From a virus, in IMG/VR virus record IMGVR_UViG_3300010354_000382, positions 1 to 30,236 of that record: a DNA stretch of 30,236 nt; one strand, 5' to 3'. The first letter of the stretch is position 1; each line of letters starts with the position of its first letter. A program made the translations under genes and the position numbers. The notes beneath the pieces are model-generated. The model did no database searches, was not told where the DNA came from, and saw only the letters and a list, made by a program, of their open reading frames with translations. Positions 15,537 through 23,600 of the stretch are shown here, piece by piece.

Positions 15537-16292
15537 TTAAAATAAATCATCAAATGTAACACCTGCATCTTCTGGAGATGTAGTGGTCTTAACTGTATCT
15601 GCCTTTTCTTCTTTGTAGTTCAAGTCTTCGGCAGGTTCTTCTGATTTACCTAACCAAGTTTGTAATTGTATTTTCAATTCATCATAAGTTGGTTCTGGAT
15701 AAAGTTCAGTAATCTTTGATTGTTCTTTTATTTTTTCAACCACAGATTGATCTTCAGTAACTACTGTTTCTTTTGGTTTAATACGGATAGTTGTTTCGGT
15801 ATAATCTCGGCCAGTTTCTTCTGGTGATTTTACAGTAACAACAATATCACGGCCGGTTTTGACATCGGATAAATCTCCGTAATCAGGATCAGCAAAGAAG
15901 CCGAGAAGTTCTTGATAAAGTTGTTTACCGAATCCCCAAAACTTTACTCCCTCATTTTCTTGACCACGAATGATAACTGGAACATATACACGCATTTTGG
16001 GTTCTAACTTTCTACCCATAACCCAATCACTCTTATCGCCTGTTTGCTTCAATTTTTCAGCAAAATCTACAATAGGATCAGGTCTTCCAAATGAAACTGG
16101 AGAAAGAATTGAACGTTTGCCAAGATTGTAATGAAAATACAATTCCAAGAATGGATTGTCTCTGTTGTGTACATAAGGTACAATTCGGATTTGGTGTTCA
16201 CCCGGTTCGGGTTTCCAAATGTTAGATGTGCGATTGTTTGCGTTTTTTAAAGAGTTCAAACGACTCTTGATTGCATCTAGGTTAATAGCCAT
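15537..16292 (-). CDS. Single-stranded DNA-binding protein, T4 gp32-like
   Basis: A 251-residue protein. The N-terminal MAINLDAIKSRLNSLKN resembles the gp32 cooperativity region, followed by an OB-fold core beginning WKPEPGEHQIRIVPY with LYFHYNLGKRSILSPVSFG. The zinc-finger Cys/His set of T4 gp32 is absent, as in many gp32 relatives. The C-terminus is acidic and ends DAGVTFDDLF, a typical SSB protein-interaction tail. The SD is AGGAG seven bases before ATG. It heads the operon SSB-recA-FEN-helicase and lies about 58 nt downstream of the predicted start of the promoter at 16358-16386, in keeping with high early expression. Confidence 0.88.
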   Translation of the reverse strand: MAINLDAIKSRLNSLKNANNRTSNIWKPEPGEHQIRIVPYVHNRDNPFLELYFHYNLGKRSILSPVSFGRPDPIVDFAEKLKQTGDKSDWVMGRKLEPKMRVYVPVIIRGQENEGVKFWGFGKQLYQELLGFFADPDYGDLSDVKTGRDIVVTVKSPEETGRDYTETTIRIKPKETVVTEDQSVVEKIKEQSKITELYPEPTYDELKIQLQTWLGKSEEPAEDLNYKEEKADTVKTTTSPEDAGVTFDDLF

Positions 16293-16357
16293 GATGTAAC
16301 TCCTAATGTGTAATAAAAAATAGATGAACTATTAAAGTTCAATGTTTAATGTGTACT

Positions 16358-16386
16358 AATATACGAATTTAATGTCTAATAAGCAA
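16358..16386 (-). promoter_or_regulatory. Promoter TTGCTT-17-TATATT before the SSB operon
   Basis: The coding strand shows TTGCTT (16386-16381), 17 bp, then TATATT (16363-16358); the predicted start is near 16351. It is identical in both hexamers and spacing to the one at 3648-3676. Read as a Bacteroidota promoter it gives TTTG, 20 bp, TATATTAG. The leader to the ATG is about 58 nt and contains a small GAACT/AGTTC hairpin (near 16326-16340). Confidence 0.8.
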
Positions 16387-16389
16387 ATT

Positions 16390-17229
16390 TTATTTTATTT
16401 TTTTATATGCCAACACATCTTTTAACTTCATGCCAATCGATTCAGGAAGTTTTTCAGTATTGGTTGCCTTGTCTTTCCAGTTTGGTGCATCATCAGTTTG
16501 TGGCATTAGTTGTCTTTCTGGTGCATTTGCAACTGGTTCGTTTTCTTTTTGCATTCTTTGAACATTACCCCAAATATATGAGGCAATTTCTTCTGGTGTG
16601 CCACCTTTATTATATTTCTTAAATACATCAACTACACGGTCTTGAATACGGTCTGTGATATATTTTTTTAATACATCTTCCGTAACCGTAAATAAATTTA
16701 CGCCACCACCTTCTGCTGTTGGTATTTCACCTAATTCTGCACCTATTCCTATTTGGGTGGCTTTTAATGCTTCAAATGGATTTCTTATATCGGTTAAATC
16801 AAGTGCTTTTATTTTTGCTTCTGGATTTATACAATATAATTGTGACCAACGATGATGTCCGTCTATAATAAATTTACCACCACTACCAGTAACTATTGGT
16901 CTTTTATTTACAGTAACCACACCACCTTTCAAAAAAACTTCACATATTGTTGGATCCTTTAACGGATAACTCAAAGATTTATCCATAACAACTTCTTTTT
17001 GAGTTGGTTTTAATTTATCAACCGGAGGAGCAATATTTGTAGTTCTTACTGGTGCAGAACTTGATAATGACTTTATAGCACTTAAAAACTTTGGATCAGT
17101 TATATTATTACCCAAATCTCTAACAAAGGATTCATAATCTTTTTTTAGTATTCTTTTTAATTCATCCTGCGTTTCATCTTCGTTAATATGAATATTTATT
17201 TCACTTAATATATTTTTTAATGATAACAT
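16390..17229 (-). CDS. ParB/sulfiredoxin-fold protein with capsid-targeting-like N-terminus
   Basis: A 279-residue protein. PTQKEVVMDKS (about 75-85) and PIVTGSGGKFIIDGHHRWSQ (111-130) match the ParB-like N-terminal fold, with DGHHR as its most conserved box, which in this superfamily binds nucleotide or phosphate (CTPase, nuclease or kinase activity depending on the member). There is no helix-turn-helix after it, so plasmid-type partition is unlikely. The N-terminus MLSLKNILSEINI resembles the MxxLKxLLxE starts of two other genes here, and the C-terminus ends in another such block (MKLKDVLAYKK). The segment between is Asn/Pro/Gln-rich. ATG 17229 has GGGAAA upstream. It is followed by the SSB promoter. 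Activity unknown. Confidence 0.65.
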   Translation of the reverse strand: MLSLKNILSEINIHINEDETQDELKRILKKDYESFVRDLGNNITDPKFLSAIKSLSSSAPVRTTNIAPPVDKLKPTQKEVVMDKSLSYPLKDPTICEVFLKGGVVTVNKRPIVTGSGGKFIIDGHHRWSQLYCINPEAKIKALDLTDIRNPFEALKATQIGIGAELGEIPTAEGGGVNLFTVTEDVLKKYITDRIQDRVVDVFKKYNKGGTPEEIASYIWGNVQRMQKENEPVANAPERQLMPQTDDAPNWKDKATNTEKLPESIGMKLKDVLAYKKIK

Positions 17230-17241
17230 ATATTTCCCAAT

Positions 17242-17928
17242 TTATTTTTTCATAAGACTTGATAATTTTCTATCTGTTAAACTTCGTCTTACCATTTCTT
17301 TTATTTTTTTACGCAATCTATTTGAATGATATTTACTTATACTGTTTTCTTTTTTAACTGGTTCTAATTCTTCTTCCGATGGTTTTTCTGTATCTTTTAA
17401 TTCAGGTTCTTCTGTTGGTACGGATTCTTCTTCAGATTCTTCTTCAGATTTCATACTTGCCAAAAGTTTTGATTCTATTTTATCTTCTATTGATTGGGTT
17501 GCAGATTCTAGTGGTGGAATCATCTTTTGTATAGTTTGATTATCTTCGTCTGTTAATTTTTGTTTTATGTATATCCCTATTTTTTTAATAAGTTTTTTTA
17601 CATCTTTATCTCTGGCTGCCTTTTCAGGTTCAGTATATGGTTCACTTAATAACGTGTTTAGAGAACGATATAATAATTTCAATGTACCATCGCCATGAAA
17701 TCTAGAATTTATTGCTTCAAGTTTACTTCTATCTTCTTTCTTTTGATATTCTTCTGATTGTGCAAATGTATCGTTCCAACCCAAAAGTTTATTCATCTTT
17801 ACTTCTGGAAAAATATAACCCATCATACTTCTATTATTTTGTAATATTTCTGTTGAATCTATTACCGCAAAATAGTTTAAAAAATTTTCATTTGATGATT
17901 CAATTTCTTCTTTTAGTCTTTTTCTCAT
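17242..17928 (-). CDS. Unknown protein with acidic low-complexity linker
   Basis: A 228-residue protein, not recognised. Residues about 1-155 look helical and mixed-charge (for example VKKLIKKIGIYIKQKL). About 158-195 is a Glu/Ser/Pro-rich acidic stretch (MKSEEESEEESVPTEEPEL and on), and the last 30 residues are strongly basic (NRLRKKIKEMVRRSLTDRK). The acidic-linker/basic-tail layout recalls scaffolding or DNA-bridging proteins, but this is only composition. The SD TGAGGAT lies seven bases before ATG and overlaps the stop of the previous gene. It lies between two other small genes of unknown role and the ParB-like gene. Confidence 0.65.
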   Translation of the reverse strand: MRKRLKEEIESSNENFLNYFAVIDSTEILQNNRSMMGYIFPEVKMNKLLGWNDTFAQSEEYQKKEDRSKLEAINSRFHGDGTLKLLYRSLNTLLSEPYTEPEKAARDKDVKKLIKKIGIYIKQKLTDEDNQTIQKMIPPLESATQSIEDKIESKLLASMKSEEESEEESVPTEEPELKDTEKPSEEELEPVKKENSISKYHSNRLRKKIKEMVRRSLTDRKLSSLMKK

Positions 17929-17937
17929 GGTAAATCC

Positions 17938-18264
17938 TCACGGTACAAGTGATATTACATTTTTTGGTTGTGTTACGTACAAACTAATACTTGTTTCTTT
18001 ATTGAAAAAATGTAACTTATTACCCATTGCCTTCTTATATTCATATCCCATATTCTTTAATACATCAACTATTTGTTTTTCAGTATAATAACTGGCATCA
18101 ATTTTATTATCCGGAAGAATAGAAATCTTTTCAAGACCAGTTTTCAGTTCTTGAAATATTGTATCAAATCCGTTTCCTTCTGAAACTTCTAACTTTTCCA
18201 TTAGTTTTTCCATAACACGATTTGTTATTTCTTCTACTAACATATTATACTTATTTTTACTCAT
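17938..18264 (-). CDS. Small unknown protein
   Basis: A 108-residue protein, not recognised. The N-terminus (MSKNKYNMLVEEITNRVMEKLMEKLEV) is an amphipathic helix similar in sequence to the start of the 5' nuclease in this window (MKNKYQRLLQEIE), which may be chance. The C-terminal half is likely a small alpha/beta domain (YYTEKQIVDVLKNMGYEYKK, then KLHFFNKETSISLYV). No SD is obvious. A copy of the recurrent intergenic motif ends 35 bp upstream. Confidence 0.6.
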   Translation of the reverse strand: MSKNKYNMLVEEITNRVMEKLMEKLEVSEGNGFDTIFQELKTGLEKISILPDNKIDASYYTEKQIVDVLKNMGYEYKKAMGNKLHFFNKETSISLYVTQPKNVISLVP

Positions 18265-18298
18265 AATTCAATCTTTATTGTTGATAAATTAAAATATA

Positions 18299-18309
18299 CA
18301 TATAAATAT
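18299..18309 (-). promoter_or_regulatory. Recurrent intergenic motif ATATTTATATG (copy b)
   Basis: The coding strand reads TATCACATATTTATATGT. It lies between the 129-residue gene's stop (18320) and the 108-residue gene's start (18264). It shares TATCAC(AT) upstream with the copy at 25030. Confidence 0.5.
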
Positions 18310-18319
18310 GTGATAGGCA

Positions 18320-18709
18320 TTAAAATGTATAAACTTTAAGTAGTATTATTTTAACTACTTTGAATCCGTCTTTGTTTTTCAGTAACGCACAATTTCTGTA
18401 GCGTTCCCATTCGATAGGATATGTTTTGTCCAATATACCATTATTTAAGTTCATAATTAGTTCATTCAATGCATTTATAGTGTATATCGTGTTTGTTTCA
18501 CGTTTTTGATGAACCATTATTGAGTTTGGGAGGAATTTTTTGTAACTATCCATTACAACATTGTAGGATAATATACAATCTTCTTTTAGATCAAATGTTC
18601 TAAAAAGAAAAACTTTATTATTTAAAATTGAAAATGTATTTTTTATATCACTAATTGTATTGTCTATTTGGTGTTTGCGTGTGAACGTACATACTAATTG
18701 TGTCTTCAA
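18320..18709 (-). CDS. Conserved hypothetical protein of T4-like phages
   Basis: A 129-residue protein. VCTFTRKHQIDNTISDIKN (about 6-24), then QKRETNTIYTINALNELI (about 68-85) and PIEWERYRNCALL (about 98-110), form a pattern I recognise from small conserved proteins of marine T4-like phages, with no function assigned. The start is TTG at 18709, preceded by an AGAGAGAGG purine run; an in-frame stop just upstream leaves no alternative. A copy of the recurrent motif lies 34 bp upstream. No catalytic residues are evident. Confidence 0.65.
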   Translation of the reverse strand: MKTQLVCTFTRKHQIDNTISDIKNTFSILNNKVFLFRTFDLKEDCILSYNVVMDSYKKFLPNSIMVHQKRETNTIYTINALNELIMNLNNGILDKTYPIEWERYRNCALLKNKDGFKVVKIILLKVYTF

Positions 18710-18742
18710 TACCTCTCTCTCTATTTTTGTAAAATTTCATTA

Positions 18743-18753
18743 CATATAAATAT
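18743..18753 (-). promoter_or_regulatory. Recurrent intergenic motif ATATTTATATG (copy c)
   Basis: The coding strand reads AATGATATTTATATGTAATG. It begins 5 bp after the DNA polymerase stop codon and lies 34 bp before the TTG start of the next gene. Confidence 0.5.
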
Positions 18754-18757
18754 CATT

Positions 18758-19972
18758 TTAAATTTGCAGAATACTACCAAAAGTGTCTCCCGTGTAAATT
18801 TTTACTGACATATTATCTGTCTCAAACGCAGACTTCAAAACATCAATTAAATCCGTTTCTTCTGGATGAATATCAAATATGAACGCATCATAAAGATACA
18901 TCATAAATACAGACTTCTTATTTTTCAAATAAGGTAAAATACTTTTTATCTTACGGACATTGTATTCGGTTTCTAATGATTGAAGAACATAGTTGAATAC
19001 TTTATTTGGTGTTATGTCTTTAATATCCATAAATAGTTTTTCATAAAACCAAGAATTAACTACACCGTTTGTTTCATATCTATGATACATTTCATCAATA
19101 AGTGCCTGCACAGATTGAAAGAATGGGTGATTCATAAACTCTGGTGTTATATTTCCATATATGTTCTGAAATACTTTACCTTTGAATTGATCATAGTCCA
19201 TATCTATTCCCAAATCTTTCTGTATTTGTTCGTAAGGATGATATTCAAATTTATATTCTAATATCTTTGCCAATATTTTTATATGGAAAGCATCGTAATC
19301 AAATTGAACAATCTTTCCACTATCAAACCGTGAACGAATTTTATCTCTACTACCATCTTTCTTATTCATTGCAGAGAAGTTAAACCCACCCCAAGCATTA
19401 CTTGGTCTGCCTGTTGCCGTATACCACATATAATTTTGTTTCTTCCATTCGTCACCAACAAGAATATCATTTTTTTCAATCTCATGGAATACATTTATGA
19501 AATCATTACAATAATCTATACAATTTTGACTAATTGGATTATCTTCATAAACCTTCATAACATATCTTGCGATTTTTCTTGCCCATTCCAATTGTTTTGA
19601 AAGTGGTATCACTTGACCTAAATCTTCTATTTTGTAAAATTTGTTTGCAAGTATTTCCATTCCTTTCGGATAAAATTCATGGGGGTTTATGTTGTCTGAT
19701 ATGTAGTAATGAAGATATGAATTTATATCAATACCATCGGTTATATTGTTATACACCAATACCTTTTTATTGAATACAAGGGTTTTGGAGTGTAAACGAA
19801 TATCATGTAAAACAATATCACTATGGATTTCATCTGGATGTGTAAAGTTAATATATTGTTCTTCACCATCCGTAAAAAGAAAATACATACCGATAACGCC
19901 AACTGCAGATTGGTGTTTGTTTGGATTAGTTGTAATTGGAATGCAAACCGAAGGTTTTTCTTGAAAAATCAT
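18758..19972 (-). CDS. Family A (Pol I-like) DNA polymerase, polymerase domain only
   Basis: A 404-residue replicative polymerase. Family A landmarks are in order: TATGRPSN (185-192, the TxxGR box), motif A IVQFDYDAFHIKI (221-233, metal ligand D225 = Pol I D705), motif B FKGKVFQNIYG (263-273; K264 = K758, F268 = F762, Y272 = Y766) and motif C LYDAFIFDIH (360-369; D362 = D882). Deviations: the steric-gate Glu (E710) is His (H230), the motif C HDE is YDA, and R754 is Tyr. The N-terminal about 120 residues lack the DxE of a 3'-5' exonuclease, though VGVIGMYFLFTDGEEQYINF hints at a remnant fold. The family norm with exonuclease is about 600-700 residues. Rhodothermus phage RM378 has a comparable split. 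It starts right after the 218-residue structural gene. Confidence 0.85.
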   Translation of the reverse strand: MIFQEKPSVCIPITTNPNKHQSAVGVIGMYFLFTDGEEQYINFTHPDEIHSDIVLHDIRLHSKTLVFNKKVLVYNNITDGIDINSYLHYYISDNINPHEFYPKGMEILANKFYKIEDLGQVIPLSKQLEWARKIARYVMKVYEDNPISQNCIDYCNDFINVFHEIEKNDILVGDEWKKQNYMWYTATGRPSNAWGGFNFSAMNKKDGSRDKIRSRFDSGKIVQFDYDAFHIKILAKILEYKFEYHPYEQIQKDLGIDMDYDQFKGKVFQNIYGNITPEFMNHPFFQSVQALIDEMYHRYETNGVVNSWFYEKLFMDIKDITPNKVFNYVLQSLETEYNVRKIKSILPYLKNKKSVFMMYLYDAFIFDIHPEETDLIDVLKSAFETDNMSVKIYTGDTFGSILQI

Positions 19973-19975
19973 AAA

Positions 19976-20632
19976 TTATACATCATACACGGTATATTCA
20001 AAAAAGTCTGTGATTATTTCTGCTAATCTAGGAAATTTCTGTGAATGCCGCAAGACAATTCTTTTATTTGTATCAAATACTCCGGGCTGAACTAATAAAT
20101 CATTTTCATAAACATCAAATTGTGGACCATCCAATTTCCACTTAAATTCTAACAAACCATATAGACTTTGATTTATTCCGGCATTATTAGCATTGTAAAG
20201 TTCTGTTTGTTGCTTACTAACCTCAAACATTACACGTTTTGGTTCATTTCTTTTGTAAATAAAATATCTATCCATAACACCTTTTAATAATTCAGCATCA
20301 GTAGTTTTTCTTTTTACTGCTCTTGGTGCACGGTATCTATTTGAATTAAAAACTCCACCACCTATTATTTCTTTTTTTTCACCATTAGATTTTATGTAAT
20401 TTTTAGTATCAATATATTTGAAATACATTTCATCTCTTGGTCTATATCTTACTAACTTTTTTGAAGTTTTAGCATTCCATTCAGGTTGTGTAAATGTTTC
20501 TCCTGTAATATATCGGTGATAATAACCACGATACTCTTGCCAATCATCAAGAATCATCCATTCTTTACCTTGGGTGTAAAGATTTTTTTCTATCTGACTA
20601 TCAGGATAATATAATTTATTACGGCGATTCAA
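19976..20632 (-). CDS. Probable tail/baseplate-associated protein of unknown fold
   Basis: A 218-residue protein, rich in Tyr, Arg and Lys, without membrane segments. It contains EWMILDDWQEYRGYYHRYITG (about 25-45, given in part) and a conserved-looking PRDEMYFKYI; the end is FPRLAEIITDFFEYTVYDV. No family was recognised. Placement 21 bp after the baseplate-hub-like gene and 3 bp before the polymerase gene suggests it is the last gene of the tail module. The start is TTG at 20632 with TGGAG about ten bases upstream; no in-frame ATG gives a sensible N-terminus. Confidence 0.65.
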   Translation of the reverse strand: MNRRNKLYYPDSQIEKNLYTQGKEWMILDDWQEYRGYYHRYITGETFTQPEWNAKTSKKLVRYRPRDEMYFKYIDTKNYIKSNGEKKEIIGGGVFNSNRYRAPRAVKRKTTDAELLKGVMDRYFIYKRNEPKRVMFEVSKQQTELYNANNAGINQSLYGLLEFKWKLDGPQFDVYENDLLVQPGVFDTNKRIVLRHSQKFPRLAEIITDFFEYTVYDV

Positions 20633-20653
20633 TTTGTTTTACTCCAATTATTT

Positions 20654-23600
20654 TTATCTTTTATTTTCTTCTGGATTTGGTCCGTAAATTTCACCTCTAG
20701 GACCAGGAGTTCCTTTCTGTATTCCTATTGGATCTGATCTGTCTGACATTCCAGTTAATGGGCTATCTAAACTCAATCTAGCAGCTGTATTCAAAGTGGT
20801 TTCCCAAGTTGAAGGTGTTACCTTATGTAAAATTTTTGTTACTGTGAAAACAATATCCCAATCAATATTATAGTGTCTTGGAGTCATTGTTGTTTTTAAT
20901 ACATCGCCAAACTTAAATCCATTTATTCCATCTATTGTTACTGTAAAATCAACAGGATATATTGCCCTATTCAACCATTGTGCACCAACTCCAATACTCC
21001 TATTACTTGAATATGGTGCTTTTGTTGCAAGACGTTTATATTTTGTTAAAAGAGTTCTATAATTATCACACCACTCCTGTGTAAATCCAACATTACCAAC
21101 TTCGCCTTCTTCTGTTTTTTTATCTTTATTATTTTGTTCATTTGCTTTGTCATATTCGGCTTGATTTCTTTCAATTGGTTGAGTTAATGATGCATCAACA
21201 CTGGATGGTTTTGCTTTTCCTGAAAGTTGATTTGTTCTGAAATCACCACTTGTTGCGTTTGCTCCTCTGCCTCTAGCTGCGATATAAGCAGAAAATGCCA
21301 ATTCTTTTGGTGGTTTTGACGAAAGACTTACATTTTTTATTAAAGGTTTAAATATTGTTGCTTCAAATACAAACGGTGTCACCGAATAAATATCATCATT
21401 TAGTTTAATTACTGCGGAATCATCAGCAAATTTATCTCCATATAAAGTATTATCTGCTTTAACAGTTTGAGAATGTTTCCTCGCAATATGTGTATCTTCG
21501 ATGGATAAAACAGCTAATTTGTTCTTCGATGATTCTCCTATTTGTTCTGGAATAATTTGATTTGGTTTCAAAGTTTCGGGTTCTGTGAATATGTGTGAAA
21601 CTAATTGGTACGTATCACCTGAAGCTGCGTTTACTTCTTTTATTATTTGATCAAAAAAGTTTGTAATATTTTTGTAAGAAATGTTCGTAGCATTATCAAT
21701 AATAAAACTTCTGTATACTTTTATTATTAAATTTATACCTATCAATATATTTCCTATGTTGATAACATCATCTTCTACTCTAACCAAATCATCATTATTT
21801 TTTTTAACATTTACACCTAATTGTTCAATAGGTAGTGATTTAAGATCGGGATCATTTATATGAAATGTTCTTAAAAAATCAGAATATTCATTATCATAAA
21901 AAGGATTGAATGTTTCATATCCACCCATACTAATATCAGGAAAATAAACATTCTGTGGATATGCAGACTTTATATCTGGTTGATATTCCGCTTCATTATT
22001 TTCACATTGTATTCTAAATTTTTGAAATTTAAGATTTTCATTATCTTCTTCAAAATTTTTAATAAGTTCTTGATTTGCAAATTCAACCAAATCCTTTAAT
22101 GTAACATACCAATATGTTTGTCCTATTACATGTGATTGGTATTGTTGTGTCATTCCTGGATCAGTTCCCGTTCCATCTGATCCTCCGCCCGTATCACCCC
22201 CAACACCTCCACCCGTATCACCTCCATTTTGTGCATTTGCATTATTTAAACTTTCTTGATATGCGGGTGATTTTATTTTTAGTAAATCTTTTGCTGTATC
22301 TTTTCCAGTTTTCTTCTGTTCTTCTTTAGCATCTATTAACTTTTGAACAAATGCAGTAGCAGTTTGTGATTTTTTTGCTGCTATAAGATTTGCAGGAACT
22401 CCTGTGTAATCAACCCCAACCAACCAATTGTCAGTTATAGTTTTAACATCTATACCACCAACAAATTTTTCATTTGGATATTTTGCAATCCAATCTTTTT
22501 TCTTTTGATTATCTGTTGGCATAAAAACATCAGCACTTGAAGAAGCAGACTGAAACTCTTTTAGTTCTGAAATTTCTTTATCTAATTTTTGTTTTTCTTC
22601 ATCACTTATCGCCTGTTTTGGAGTTTTTCCCGTATCATCGCCTTTTCCATCTCCTAATTTTGATCCTTTTTTTGGAACGGGTTTTCCATTTGAAGCAAAT
22701 CTTATAGCATAATTTATCAAAGTATTCAATCTCTGATCTAATGCATTTTTAGGAGATTGAAGATCATTAAGCAAATCTTGTCCTGTTTTTCCTGATTTTT
22801 TTATTACCCCAATTGGTCCATTATCTACTAAATCTTGTCCTAATTTTATTACACGATCTGGGCTTCCTTCTGTTGCATCTGATATATGAAATTCTAAATT
22901 ATCAGGCCAAAAATATTTATCTATTCCGACTTCGTTTGTTTTTTTATCAAGATAAAAACATTGCATCAAACGAGTATTCTTTTTTCCCAATCTACCATCA
23001 GAATTTCCAATTTTATGATATAATGCTGCTATTTTTAATTCCTCCAATTCAATAGAAGCGAGTTGAGCCATTTTTCTTTTTATGAATAAAACTTGTTCTT
23101 CCTGTGATTTTTTTTCTGCCAATTTAGATATAAATTCATTCAAGTCCTTAACTGTTAGATCTGAAATTTGAAATGTAAATGTATCACTTCCATCCGTAAA
23201 TGATCCCATATTTGCATAACTACCATGCAGTGATGCATTTGAAATCCAAGCACCATCTTTAAATCCATTATCTTTATAGTCTGGTTTCCAAACATATCTT
23301 CCCATTGATTTTTTTGAATATGTATTTATCCATCCTTGTAACCAAGCTGGAGTTTTACCTTCTGCATCTTTTAATTGATATTGATTGCTTTCAAATTCTC
23401 TTAAAAAATAAAATAATTGTTCAGATGCGGTTGGTCTTTTTATTGCGGATTCTTGATTGTTCCAAGGAGTTGTTGTTGCTCCTGTTCCAGCTTCATCATT
23501 TGGTGAAATATCAGATTGCTCTAATGATGCTCCTGTATTTCCGGAGAATACCGCAGCGGATGTTCCTTCTTCATCGGTTGTTGTTCCTGCATCTACTATT

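Noticed and set aside
18334-18360. AAGTAGT/ACTACTT hairpin as a terminator at the end of the 129-residue gene
   Set aside because: Lies within the coding region, the stem is short (7 bp) and there is no T-run on the coding strand.
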